In this document: in pieces, positions 25,193 to 37,200 of the stretch
Layout of the letters: each line of letters begins with the position of its first letter
Numbering within the stretch: the first letter of the stretch is position 1
Assembly: GCA_049602155.1 (NCBI GenBank)
Contig: JBMYRH010000006.1
Coordinates: 124,001 to 188,000, forward strand
Source: JBMYRH01 sp049602155
Lineage (GTDB): Bacteria > Myxococcota_A > UBA9042 > PHBI01 > JBMYRH01
DNA length: 64,000 nt
Direction of reading: 5' to 3'
The notes under the pieces: model-generated
Told to the model about the DNA's origin: nothing
Databases searched by the model: none
What the model saw: only the letters and a program-made list of their open reading frames with translations
Made by a program: the position numbers and the translations under genes

Positions 25193-26716
25193 TCAGGCTG
25201 TCCACCCTTGGACGAGCGCGTCGACTTGAGCCGGGATAGCGTCTGAGAGCTCCCCGGCCAAGACGCCGCGGTCCGCATGACCCAGTCCAAGCTGCAGGCC
25301 CGCACCCGCATGCACCCAGGTCGCGCAGAGGCAGGCGTCGTAGGCTGACAAGCCTTGTGCGGCAAACGCGGCGATTACGCCGGCGAGGACATCACCAGTC
25401 CCTGCGGCGGCGAGGGCGGGCACCCCGCCTGGTAGAATCATCGTACGTCGACCAGGTGCACCAATGAGGGTACCCGCCCCCTTCAAGACCACTGTGGCTC
25501 CTGTGGCCTTCACCAGTGCGGCTAATGCGGCGAGTCGGTCGCCTTGGACGGCGGCTGTCGTGATCCCTAGGAGTCGGGCTGCCTCTCCAGGGTGGGGCGT
25601 TAAGACGGCCGATTGGGGCCACGTCGTCGCGCTGGCCGGGGCCATCAAGTTGAGTGCGTCAGCGTCGAGTACACAGACGCGGGCAGGCGACTCCAAGCCT
25701 CGCTTGAGTGCCCTCTTGCTCTCTGTCGATTGGCCAAGCCCCGGACCCACCACGAGCGCATCGGAGCTGTTCAGCTCGCCCCATGTTTTTTTTAGCAGCT
25801 CTGGAGGACGTAGGACCGAGCCAGTCTCAGCGTCGGCGAACCATGTCGCGTAACCGGCCCCGGCACGAAGCGCCGCGACGCCGCACAGGACTGCTGCTCC
25901 TTCAGTGGCGCCAAAACCGCCCACCACAGCCACGCGCCCGTGCGTGCCCTTATGGCTAGCTTTACTGCGCTTCGGGAGCCGCTTCGAGATCGCCTTGGCG
26001 TCGAGAACCCCCACTGAGCGGGCGACCTCCGCGAGAGCTTGGGAGGGCAATCCAATCGGAATGGAGACCAACTCGCCGACGAACTCAGCGCCGGGGAACT
26101 GACACAAGCCACTCTTGATCGCCCCAAAGGTCATCGTCACGTCAGCCTGGAAGGCTTGCCCAAGCACTGTGCCCCGGGACGCGCAAAGCCCGGACGGGAT
26201 GTCGAGCGCGACCCGGTAGGACCCTCGAGATTGACTAGCGGCTGAGACTAGGGCCGCCGCCTGACCCTTCAGCGGCCTTGACAGGCCGGTCCCGAAGAGC
26301 CCGTCCACGATAACGGGGCTGTTCGAGAGTCGGTCCTTGATGGCCTCTTCAGACAGCTCTGTGCAATCATGCGTTGCACCATCAAGGTCGCGGTACAACG
26401 CGAAATTCACAGCCGCGTCGCCAGAAAGGCGCCCTGGACCGCCCAGGGCAAGGCAAACCACATCCCATCGGGCGTCACGCAGCGCGCGGGCCACGACATA
26501 GCCATCGCCACCATTGTTGCCCGGGCCGCAAAGGACGACAGCGCGTGAAGGGACTCCCCCAGTGCGCTGCCTGATGGCCTGTGCAGCGCCCTGCCCAGCC
26601 ATCTCCATAAGCATGCGACCTGGCATCCCGAGCTGGTCGATCGCGTAGGCATCGAGAGCACGAGCCTCTGCCCCCGTCACCGCGTATTGGAGGCCATCCT
26701 CATCGCGCCGTGTCAC
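25193..26716 (-). CDS. nnr: Bifunctional NAD(P)HX epimerase / ADP- or ATP-dependent dehydratase
   Basis: 507 residues with both domains of NAD(P)HX repair fused. The N-terminal epimerase (about 10-220) has VVLCGPGNNGGDGYVVAR and DIPSGLCASRG. The C-terminal dehydratase (about 235-500) has HGRVAVVGGFGATEGAAVLC, LVVGPGLGQS, LTPHPGEAARLLG and ALAAAGTGDVLAGVIAA, the ribokinase-like nucleotide site. It repairs hydrated NADH and NADPH. The GTG start overlaps the pdxJ stop by 4 bases (GTGA), so translation is coupled. Convergent with rpoD, with 12 bases between the stops. Confidence 0.96.
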   Translation of the reverse strand: MTRRDEDGLQYAVTGAEARALDAYAIDQLGMPGRMLMEMAGQGAAQAIRQRTGGVPSRAVVLCGPGNNGGDGYVVARALRDARWDVVCLALGGPGRLSGDAAVNFALYRDLDGATHDCTELSEEAIKDRLSNSPVIVDGLFGTGLSRPLKGQAAALVSAASQSRGSYRVALDIPSGLCASRGTVLGQAFQADVTMTFGAIKSGLCQFPGAEFVGELVSIPIGLPSQALAEVARSVGVLDAKAISKRLPKRSKASHKGTHGRVAVVGGFGATEGAAVLCGVAALRAGAGYATWFADAETGSVLRPPELLKKTWGELNSSDALVVGPGLGQSTESKRALKRGLESPARVCVLDADALNLMAPASATTWPQSAVLTPHPGEAARLLGITTAAVQGDRLAALAALVKATGATVVLKGAGTLIGAPGRRTMILPGGVPALAAAGTGDVLAGVIAAFAAQGLSAYDACLCATWVHAGAGLQLGLGHADRGVLAGELSDAIPAQVDALVQGWTA

Positions 26717-27438
26717 GCGCTCTCATTCATCAGGGCGAGCATCTCGCGAATCGCTTGGTCGAAACCGACAAAAATAGCGCGCGCGACGATGCTGTGGCCG
26801 ATGTTGAGCTCCTCGATGTCACTGATGGAGACGACATCACGCACGTTGACGTAATCCAGGCCGTGGCCGGCTGCCACCACGAGCGACGCTGCTGCGGCCT
26901 GACTCGCGGCGATCTCGAGGCGCTCAAGTTCGCGCTCCCGAGCACTATCATCCTCAGCCTCGGCATAGTCGCCGGTGTGAAGCTCAATGATGTCGACCCC
27001 GAGTGCGGCTGAGGCCTCAATCTGGGAAGGTTCAGGGTCGATGAACAGGCTTGTCGCGATGTCCGCGGTCATCAAGGCGTCACAGTAGCGGGCCAGCTGC
27101 TCCTGATGGCGCATTGCATCAAGGCCACCCTCTGTGGTGCGCTCCTCGCGTCGTTCGGGCACAAGAGTGACCGACTCTGGCTGCAGCTCTAGGGCGATGG
27201 CAAGCATCTCATCGGTGGCGGCCATCTCCAGGTTCATGCGGGTTTGAAGGGTCTCCTTCATGACACGCAGATCGCGATCCTGGATATGACGGCGGTCCTC
27301 TCGCAAGTGGACTGTGATCTGGTCGGCGCCAGCCAACTCCGCGATGGCTGCCGCTGTCACGGGATCAGGGTAGCGGGTCTCGCGTGCCTGACGAATCGTA
27401 GCGACATGGTCAACATTCACACCCAGTCGAGTTCTCAC
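26713..27438 (-). CDS. pdxJ: Pyridoxine 5'-phosphate synthase
   Basis: 241 residues, the usual family length. It opens with the PdxJ signature LGVNVDHVATIRQAR and continues with DQITVHLREDRRHIQDRD, NLEMAATDEM, VTLVPERREERTTEGG and ELHTGDYA, ending in GHSIVARAIFVG. It condenses 1-deoxy-D-xylulose 5-phosphate with 3-amino-2-oxopropyl phosphate to pyridoxine 5'-phosphate, in the cytoplasm. It starts 9 bases after the glmM stop and overlaps nnr. This glmM-pdxJ-nnr linkage is common in proteobacteria. Confidence 0.98.
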   Translation of the reverse strand: MRTRLGVNVDHVATIRQARETRYPDPVTAAAIAELAGADQITVHLREDRRHIQDRDLRVMKETLQTRMNLEMAATDEMLAIALELQPESVTLVPERREERTTEGGLDAMRHQEQLARYCDALMTADIATSLFIDPEPSQIEASAALGVDIIELHTGDYAEAEDDSARERELERLEIAASQAAAASLVVAAGHGLDYVNVRDVVSISDIEELNIGHSIVARAIFVGFDQAIREMLALMNESA

Positions 27439-27447
27439 GACGGACTC

Positions 27448-28821
27448 CTACGTTTTGGTCCCAATCGCGTCGACAATGACGCTCTGGATAGAATCTGCGA
27501 CCGAGGTGATGACGTCATCGTTGTCACCCTCGACCATGACGCGGCACTTGGGCTCTGTGCCCGAGTACCGAACGACAATACGCCCCGTCCCGGCGAGCTT
27601 GGCATCTCCATCTGCGATCGCGGCCTGGACCTTTGAAAGGCCCGTCAAGTCGGGCTTGGCGCTGACGGCGAACGAGCGCAACACCTGCGGAACACGCTGC
27701 ATGAGCGCACCCAACTCCGAGAGGGGCTTGCCCGTCTCGGCCACGATGGCCAGGACCTGTAGAGCGATGAGGAGCCCATCCCCTGTGGTCGTATGGTCGA
27801 GCATGAGGAGGTGCCCGCTCTGCTCGCCTCCCAGGTTTGAGCCGGATTGGCGCATGCGCTCAACCACATAGCGGTCGCCAACCGCTGTCCGCTCGAGCTG
27901 GATGCCATGGACTCCTAGGGCACGCTCAAGGCCAAGGTTGCTCATGATGGTCGCAACGACCGTGTTGTGTGCAAGCCTGCCTTGTTGATGCATGTGCGTC
28001 GCGAGGATCGCGAGCATTGTGTCGCCGTCGAGCACTTTGCCATTCTCATCGCAAAGCATCACTCGGTCAGCATCACCGTCGAGGGCGATGCCCGCGTGGG
28101 CCCCTTGGGCCACGACGACCTTCGCCATCTCGTCGGGGTGGAGCGCGCCCGCGTTGTCATTGATGTTCACACCATCCGGAGACACTCCGATGGCGGTGAC
28201 ATCGGCCCCCAGCTCATACAGCACCTCGGGGGCGACCTTGTAGCCAGCCCCATGGGCGCAGTCCATCACGAGGCGAAGCCCGTTAAGAGACAAGTGCCGG
28301 GGGAAGGTGCTCTTCAGGAAGACGCAGTATCTACCGACTGCATCTTCGACACGATAGGCTCGGCCCACGGCCTTGTCTCGGGCGCGGTATTGATCGAGGT
28401 GCCCACCGCTGATGAGCTGCTCGATCTGATACTCGACGCTGTCAGGGAGCTTGAATCCGTCGGCTGCGAAGAACTTGATGCCGTTGTCGTAGTATGGGTT
28501 GTGCGATGCTGAGATGACGATGCCAGCGTCGGCCCTCATCCCGGAGGTCAAAAAGGCAATCGCGGGGGTTGGCAGCACGCCAAGCTGCACCGCGTCGACC
28601 CCCATCGAGCACACCCCTGCCTGGAGTGCGGTCTCGAACATATAGTTACTCAGGCGTGTGTCCTTACCGATGACAATCCGAGGGCGAGGATGTGCCCCCT
28701 TGAACACGTGCGCCACAGCGCGACCCAATTGCAGCGCCAACTCGGGGGTCATGGGGTGCTCATTGGCACGGCCCCGGATGCCATCGGTTCCAAACAGACG
28801 TCTTGTGTGTGCCTTACTCAT
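27448..28821 (-). CDS. glmM: Phosphoglucosamine mutase
   Basis: 457 residues. The N-terminus LFGTDGIRGRANEHPMTPELA, the phosphoserine loop GIVISASHNPYYDNG (about 100-114), the metal-binding DGDADRVMLCDE and the C-terminal phosphate-binding RYSGTEPKCRVMVEG are all intact. It interconverts glucosamine 6-phosphate and glucosamine 1-phosphate for UDP-GlcNAc, hence peptidoglycan and lipopolysaccharide. It has its own strong predicted promoter at 28861-28889 in the 79-base gap after folP. Confidence 0.98.
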   Translation of the reverse strand: MSKAHTRRLFGTDGIRGRANEHPMTPELALQLGRAVAHVFKGAHPRPRIVIGKDTRLSNYMFETALQAGVCSMGVDAVQLGVLPTPAIAFLTSGMRADAGIVISASHNPYYDNGIKFFAADGFKLPDSVEYQIEQLISGGHLDQYRARDKAVGRAYRVEDAVGRYCVFLKSTFPRHLSLNGLRLVMDCAHGAGYKVAPEVLYELGADVTAIGVSPDGVNINDNAGALHPDEMAKVVVAQGAHAGIALDGDADRVMLCDENGKVLDGDTMLAILATHMHQQGRLAHNTVVATIMSNLGLERALGVHGIQLERTAVGDRYVVERMRQSGSNLGGEQSGHLLMLDHTTTGDGLLIALQVLAIVAETGKPLSELGALMQRVPQVLRSFAVSAKPDLTGLSKVQAAIADGDAKLAGTGRIVVRYSGTEPKCRVMVEGDNDDVITSVADSIQSVIVDAIGTKT

Positions 28822-28860
28822 GAGCCCCGGCGTGTCGACAATAGTGGCAATGGATGACGT

Positions 28861-28889
28861 GTCCTAGGCGGTCGTGGACTCGAAGTCAA
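28861..28889 (-). promoter_or_regulatory. Predicted promoter of glmM-pdxJ-nnr
   Basis: On the minus strand TTGACT (28889-28884), 17 bases, TAGGAC (28866-28861). This is the best match to a sigma-70 promoter in the window. The start would be about 33 bases before the glmM ATG. Confidence 0.65.
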
Positions 28890-28900
28890 CGCAGAGCCGC

Positions 28901-29758
28901 TCATCCGGCGCCATCGATAGCGGCAGCAACCGCCACAGCATCTAGGGAGCCGGTGACATCGTGCACGCGCACCCAGTCTGCACCATACGCAATGCTCAAG
29001 GCTGCTGCAGCAGCGGATGCGCGATCACGTTCGGCCACGGGTCGCCCGGTCACCTCACCGAGGAACCGCTTCCGGCTCGTCCCGACCACGATCCCGAGAC
29101 CGAGCACGCGTAAGCTTTGCAGGTCGCGAAGTAGCGCCAAGTTGTGCCTAAGCAGTTTCCCAAACCCGATCCCCGGATCCACGAGTAGCTGACTGCGCGT
29201 GACACCGGCTTCGACTGCAGCACTGACCCGCTCGGTCAAGTGGGCGCGGACCTCGAGGACCACGTCCTCGTAGGACGGCGCATCTTGCATTATCGCGGGC
29301 GCTGCCAACGTATGCATCGCGATAGCCGGGCAGCCACGCTGGACGAGCAATGGCAGCATAGCGTCATCAAACCGAAAGGCTGAGATGTCGTTCACCAGGT
29401 CAGCCCCCGCGTCCAGGGCGGCTGCGGCCACTGCAGCATCCGTCGTGTCGATGGAGATCGCCGTCTGCGACTGAGCACGAATGCGCTGAATGACAGGGCA
29501 TACGCGCCTGATCTGCTCCGAGGTCGACACCGGAGCGCTCCCTGGACGAGTCGACTCGCCGCCCACATCCAGAACCTTGGCTCCAGCCGCCTCCAGTGCC
29601 AGAGCATGAGTCGCGGCTTGCTCGACAGTGTCGAACCGACCACCATCACTGAAGGAGTCGGGGGTCACATTAACAACTCCCATCATCAAGGGAGTGTCGA
29701 ACTCAAGCCTTCGGCCACGCGCTAACATGAGCGGGGCGGGTAGGGGGCGTGTCCGCAC
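28901..29758 (-). CDS. folP: Dihydropteroate synthase
   Basis: 285 residues. It has the DHPS signatures MGVVNVTPDSFSDGGRFD, LDVGGESTRPGSAPVS, LVNDISAFRF, LLVDPGIGFGKLLRHN and VGTSRKRFLGEVTG. It joins p-aminobenzoate to 6-hydroxymethyl-dihydropterin diphosphate in folate synthesis. It starts 15 bases downstream of ftsH; the ftsH-folP-glmM order is conserved in many bacteria. Confidence 0.97.
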   Translation of the reverse strand: MRTRPLPAPLMLARGRRLEFDTPLMMGVVNVTPDSFSDGGRFDTVEQAATHALALEAAGAKVLDVGGESTRPGSAPVSTSEQIRRVCPVIQRIRAQSQTAISIDTTDAAVAAAALDAGADLVNDISAFRFDDAMLPLLVQRGCPAIAMHTLAAPAIMQDAPSYEDVVLEVRAHLTERVSAAVEAGVTRSQLLVDPGIGFGKLLRHNLALLRDLQSLRVLGLGIVVGTSRKRFLGEVTGRPVAERDRASAAAAALSIAYGADWVRVHDVTGSLDAVAVAAAIDGAG

Positions 29759-29773
29759 GATGTCCTTTGGCGC

Positions 29774-32059
<2,286 letters not shown>

Positions 32060-32134
32060 CTGGAGACCTGCTGGGGGGACGGGCCGGGGCTGGCCGCGTC
32101 GATTCGTGGTGTGAGCACTTTCGCGCCCGACGAG

Positions 32135-32164
32135 AGCCTACTTTGCGTGCGATGCTCGTCACAA
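32135..32164 (-). promoter_or_regulatory. Predicted promoter of ftsH-folP
   Basis: On the minus strand TTGTGA (32164-32159), 18 bases, TAGGCT (32140-32135). It lies in the 118-base gap between tilS and ftsH and would give a leader of about 69 bases. Confidence 0.5.
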
Positions 32165-32177
32165 GCTGCGACACGCT

Positions 32178-33395
32178 CTAACAGACAAACAGAGCGATGT
32201 GTAAATCTCGTCCCGACTTGTTGTTTTCCATGGGCTGACCGGAGGCCCAAAGGAGCCCGCCTGCCCCATCTGTCAGGCGAAAGGCCCATTGCGAGGCTTG
32301 CTGATCGCCGACGCCTTGAGCCGTGCGTTCTTGATGGGCTGTGATCGGCCATATCAGTGTGGTGTCGTCCAAGGACGTCGTGTGAATCGGTTGTTCTGTC
32401 TGTTGTCGCCACACGCCTCGTTTGATCACGAGGCGGTGGCTGAGGAGACGATAGGCACCGGGACTAGGTGCGACAACCCTCATTCGAGGGTCTGGGCACA
32501 CTTCGTGGTGCACACGGCCGGATCGAAGGGAGACTGTCCGGTCCGCGTTGAGGCGCGCCGGACCAAAATCGCGGCCTGAAACCGCCGCCATTGCGAGCCC
32601 TCGGACGACCTCTCGGGACGCAGGTGTGTCCTTCGGCCAATCGAGGCGAAGCCAAGCCTCTGTCGCAGGTAGGCCCAGCGTGGCGACCTCCTCAAGGGAC
32701 AGGGACGCCTTCGCCATGCACGCTCTTAGCAAGGCGTGTTCGCCCACAGCCTGGGACGCGATCAGCGCCAGTGATGACTCGATGTCGGCGGCCTCGTCGG
32801 TCAATATCGGAACAAGGGTGTGCCGGATCCGGTTGCGCTGAAAGGAGAGGGCGGCGTTCGTCGGATCGTCCACGAACCTCTCACCGAGTGCCCGCGTCTC
32901 GGCCCGAGTGATCCCCAGCATCGGGCGAATGATTCGGCCCCTCCTGGCACGCACGGCCTGTAAACCGCGAGAGCCTGCCCCTCGCATGATGCGCTGCAGC
33001 ACAGTCTCAGCCTGGTCGGTTTGAGTATGCCCCGTCGCGATCAACGTGCCCTCATCGATGGCAGCCTCAAGCGCAGCGTAGCGCGCAGCGCGGGCTCGCG
33101 CCTGCAGGTTCCCGCCTGGCGCCAAGTTCAACGTCAGCCGGTGGAATGGTACGCCAGCCCGATCGGCAGCCGCGGTGGCGCTCTGTGCCTCCGCGGTCAC
33201 GTCCCGAAGGCCATGATCCACGAAGTACACCGCGACCAGTCTTAGATGGCGTTGTGCCGCGAGAAGGCTCACCAAGGCCACCGAGTCTGCACCACCGCTG
33301 CACGCCACGGCGACGGATGCCCCTTCGGGAGCGCCGCACTCGAGCGACAAGGACGATGTGAGGATCCCTAACAGTCGTTGTCGTTCCTCGGTCAC
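32178..33395 (-). CDS. tilS: tRNA(Ile)-lysidine synthase
   Basis: 405 residues from GTG 33395, which overlaps the upstream stop by 4 bases (GTGA). A frame extends upstream but only adds an Arg/Ala-rich stretch without family similarity. The PP-loop SVAVACSGGADSVALVSLL, then VAVYFVDHGLR, ATGHTQTDQAETVLQRIMRG and RPMLGITRAETRAL are TilS signatures. It attaches lysine to C34 of the AUA-reading tRNA(Ile). The C-terminal 130 residues are divergent. tilS directly upstream of ftsH is a widely conserved order. Confidence 0.93.
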   Translation of the reverse strand: MTEERQRLLGILTSSLSLECGAPEGASVAVACSGGADSVALVSLLAAQRHLRLVAVYFVDHGLRDVTAEAQSATAAADRAGVPFHRLTLNLAPGGNLQARARAARYAALEAAIDEGTLIATGHTQTDQAETVLQRIMRGAGSRGLQAVRARRGRIIRPMLGITRAETRALGERFVDDPTNAALSFQRNRIRHTLVPILTDEAADIESSLALIASQAVGEHALLRACMAKASLSLEEVATLGLPATEAWLRLDWPKDTPASREVVRGLAMAAVSGRDFGPARLNADRTVSLRSGRVHHEVCPDPRMRVVAPSPGAYRLLSHRLVIKRGVWRQQTEQPIHTTSLDDTTLIWPITAHQERTAQGVGDQQASQWAFRLTDGAGGLLWASGQPMENNKSGRDLHIALFVC

Positions 33396-34108
33396 GGTTC
33401 TAGCCCCACAAAAGAGCCCTCGCGCGGCACGCACAGCCCGCGACCTGCCGGACCGGCGGGGTAACGAAACACGACGCACAGCACCCGCCCCTCTTCGTCG
33501 AGGAGCGGCGCTCCGACGGCGCGCTTCACGCTCACATGCCAATACGCATCCATGGGCGCTAGACCACGCTTCCCGAAGAACGTGCGTATCGCGACGGGTG
33601 GCGGAGGAGGAGCCCCAGGCTGGACAGTGTTGGGCTGCTCGAGGAGCCAGGCGCGACGGCCCGCACCGAGTTCAGGCGCTTCGGCCCATTCGAGCGTCGA
33701 CCAGCCAGCCGTAGGCGGCGTTTGGCACATTGGGACCCGCGTCAGCGGGGCGTCCTTGTCTACCGCTGCCTGGTCCAAAAACGTTTGGCATCGCTGACCA
33801 TCGGCGAACACGACGGTGAGGTCACTCGCCTTTCCGACGCCAAGCGTCGGCGCAACGAGCACCACGTTGGTCCCTTGTCGAAGAATAATGGCGCGCACCG
33901 TGTGCATGTGACCGGCTGGCTGATCCGATCCCCCTAGCTCAGCTGGCGGAACATGGAGCACGACGTGCGCAGGCCACCATGTTGCAAGAAACGCCTGCTG
34001 TGCCTCAAAAGACACCATGCTGCTTGCAGCAGGCTGCGGCACAAGGGTGACTAGAAGCCACGCCAGAAGGTGGCAAGCGCTCGATAACAATGGCTTGTGC
34101 GTCGACAT
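33392..34108 (-). CDS. Exported protein resembling a degenerate trypsin-like (S1C) protease
   Basis: 238 residues from ATG 34108, with a signal peptide (CHLLAWLLVTLVPQPAASS). The order of segments follows a DegP-like protease fold: NVVLVAPTLGVGKASDLTVVF matches the His strand, DGQRCQTFLDQAAVDKDAPL the Asp region, and KRAVGAPLLDEEGRVLCVVF the GNSGGPLLD serine loop. Here the His is replaced (LVAPTLG) and the nucleophile loop reads RAVGAPLLD without Ser, so it should not be catalytic. The relationship is my inference from segment order. It is coupled to tilS by a 4-base overlap. TATGGT ends 6 bases before the start, so the mRNA may be leaderless. Confidence 0.65.
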   Translation of the reverse strand: MSTHKPLLSSACHLLAWLLVTLVPQPAASSMVSFEAQQAFLATWWPAHVVLHVPPAELGGSDQPAGHMHTVRAIILRQGTNVVLVAPTLGVGKASDLTVVFADGQRCQTFLDQAAVDKDAPLTRVPMCQTPPTAGWSTLEWAEAPELGAGRRAWLLEQPNTVQPGAPPPPPVAIRTFFGKRGLAPMDAYWHVSVKRAVGAPLLDEEGRVLCVVFRYPAGPAGRGLCVPREGSFVGLEP

Positions 34109-34114
34109 GGTGAC

Positions 34115-34143
34115 ACCATACCCGACGAGTTCGTTGTGCAAAA
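34115..34143 (-). promoter_or_regulatory. Predicted promoter, possibly leaderless start
   Basis: On the minus strand TTTTGC (34143-34138), 17 bases, TATGGT (34120-34115), then 6 bases to ATG 34108. No ribosome site precedes that ATG, which supports a transcript beginning at or near the start codon. Confidence 0.4.
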
Positions 34144-34215
34144 CGCTCTTGGCCAAGTGGAGCTTAGGCTGTTAAGGCCCGAGGTGCTTCGGTTTATCAG
34201 TGAGGAGAGACCGCT

Positions 34216-37200
34216 ATGATGTCCACGCTCGGACGACGCTACTTGACCTGTTTGATCGCCTGCGTGGCGCTCTCTGCGTGTGGTAGCTCCCAAGGCGACT
34301 TCACCCTCGGCGCAGAGGCTGGCGTCGATTATTGGCCAACTGGGCTGATTTTTACGGACGTTGTTCGCGATGCAGAGGCCGTCCGGATGGTCACGATTGA
34401 GCATGTCGGATCCGGAGGACAGATCGTCCTCGAGAGCATTCGGCTTGAGACCAACTCTGAGGACCTCGCGATTGGGATTGTTGAGGCTACTTCGATCGGA
34501 CCGGGTGAGCGTACGCGCATTCAGATTATTTATACGTCCGCTCACGACGAGCCCGATGAGGGCGAACTCGTCATCGAGTTGAACGTCGCTAACCTTCAAG
34601 AGATTCGCATCCCGGTATGGACCCCTGGACAGCGCGCGGCGTTAGTGACAGAGCCCCCGAGTGTCGATTTCGGCATCGTCCAGGCCGGTGCGCCTAAAAC
34701 CGTTCCGGTAGTCGTCACAAATATCGGAACGGCCCCCGCCTTGCTCACTGGCTTCGAGACCGTGAGCGATGAGGATGGGGACTTCAGCGTGGATATCCCC
34801 ACTGGGCTCGAAATTGCGCCGAACGCATCTGCGACGGTCGGCTTCAAGTACCAGCCGAGCGGTCAGAATGATGACAAGGGAGCTGTGGTGCTCCTGACTG
34901 ACCGCAGCGACGTCAACCTTCAGATCGCTGTGGAGGGGCAGGAGGAGACGCCCCTGCTCGTCACTGAGCCCGCCACCGTTCAGTTTGGCTGGGTTGAGCC
35001 GGGTGGAACGAAGTTGGCGACCATCAAGCTGCGCAATGATGGCAACGCGCCACTCACCGTGTGGTCCCTCTACCTCGCGGACGGCGCCATGGAGGGTGTC
35101 GGCTTGACCAACCCGCCTCCACTCCCCCTCGAACTGCTCCCCGGTGACGTTTACAACATGGGCGCGCTGTTCAGCCCCGTCGAGGAGCACGCTATGGATG
35201 GCGAACCGCTCGCGACGCTCGTCCTGGAGTCCACCGATGCCGCAAACAACCCACTTGAGGTGCCGCTGTTCGGTGCGGCTGGCGTGCCGGACATCATGGT
35301 GGTCCCTCACGACGTCGTGGACTTCGCCTATGTCGCGGAGGGCTTCGCGGCCAAGCGTGCAGTGACCGTATTGAATGTCGGTAACGAGCCAGTCACCATC
35401 AATTCCGCCGTCCTCGAAGAGCCCACGAGCGATGAGTTTGGTCTCGATGTGTCGAACCTCCCAGTCGTACTCAACCCCTCGGACTCGGTGGTCTTCGATG
35501 TCCTCTTTGAGAACCGCGGTGGGGATGAAGGCACGGAATTCGCGCGCCTCCTAATCGAGACCACCGACAAGCTAGTGCCGTTTTACCCGCTAGATGTGGT
35601 GGCGAGGCGTTCCGAGCGGCCGACGTGTGAGCCCGCCTTTGTCCCAGACATCTTATCCCTCGGCGCCTTCAAGCCCGGGACCTCGGGGACAGGTGTGCTC
35701 CACCTCGTGAATTACGGCTCTGGCAATTGCGAGTATCGTGACTGGGACCTCATTGGCTGCACCAGCGCCATCTGGGGGATCCGAACGGAGTTCAACTGCG
35801 ATCCGCTCTTCCCCTACACGCCCTTCGAGGTCACCCTCGCGCCCCCGACCAATGAGGTCGTCGGCCCGGGTGACTCGGTGTTCTTTGAGCTCACTTTCAC
35901 CGCACCGCCCGTGGTGCACACGGACCTCGGGCGTGATGATTACTACGCGCGGATTGCGCTCACGATGCATGACCCGAACCTCAACGTGTTCAAGTATGTC
36001 GCTCCGCCTGGGGGCTGGGCTGCAGGCATCAATCTGCGTGCGCAGAGCGCGTTACCGCTCATCAATGTCGATCCCAGTGTCATCGACTACGGCACGGTTC
36101 GGACGGGGTGCGAGAGCGAGGCTTCTACGGTTCAAGTGACGAACCTAGGCCCCATGAGCGCTACTGTGACGAACTTTGAGGTCCAGGGGTGCGATGGAGA
36201 GGTCACCGTCTCGAATCCGCCGCAGACTCCCTATGAGCTTCCAGGATACCAGACCCTCTTCGTTGAGGTGCTGTACACGCCTTCCGACGCAGGCGCGGAC
36301 TCGTGCAGCATCATCGTGGAGAGTGACGCAGTGAACTTGCCGTACAAGAAGGTCGACCTTAACGGCGACGCGATTGACGTGGAGCATCACGTAGACAGCT
36401 TCCTGCAAGAGCCTACGCCCAAAGTCGATGTGCTCTTTGTGGTCGACGATTCAGGCTCCATGGCCGATGACCAGGTGCTCCTGAAGCAAGAGCTGCCGAA
36501 CCTCGTCGCAGAGGCGGCGAGCTGGGGCCAGGACTACCACATGGCCGTCACCACGACCGATCCGTTGCTGGTATCTGGCCGGTTTAAGGGCGTTCCGTCC
36601 TGGGTGGATGACACCGTGGACACCTCCGTCTTCGCGGACAACCTCCTCGTCGGGACTGGCGGGCACTGGGAGGAGATGGGCCTTAACGGCGCCTGGATGG
36701 CCTTTAGCGGGAACAATGTGGCCTCCACGACCATCGCGTGCATCAACGCGCCAAACGCCTGCCCTTCCGGTCTTTGGTGCCAAGAGGGATTGTGCCGCGG
36801 TCCTAACTTCGGCTTCCTTCGAGAAGACGCAGACCTCGTCCTCTTGCTCATCAGCGATGAGGAGGACTCAAGCCCCGAGACCACCGATTGGTACATCGAG
36901 CATTTCGCCAGCCTGAAGGATCCACAAACCGGCTATGGGGTAAAGGTCCACGCCTTGGTGCATGACGACCAGTGCTTAGGCGCTGGGTATGGAACGAAGG
37001 GCACTCGCTATATCGAAGTCGTGAAGCAGTTCGACGGCTATGTCGGCAGCCTCTGCACCTCGAACTTCTCGGCCGAGTTTGCGGAGATCGCGGAAAAAAC
37101 CTTCGGGCTCAAAGACCAGTTCTACCCCTCGCTCCCGCCTGACCCTGCCACGCTTGAGGTTCGCATCGACGGTGTGCTGTGCACGACTGGCTGGGAATGG

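Noticed and set aside
33393..33542. N-terminal 49-codon extension of tilS
   Set aside because: It overlaps the upstream coding sequence in another frame and is Arg/Ala-rich without family similarity. The GTG at 33395 with GTGA overlap fits the TilS N-terminus.
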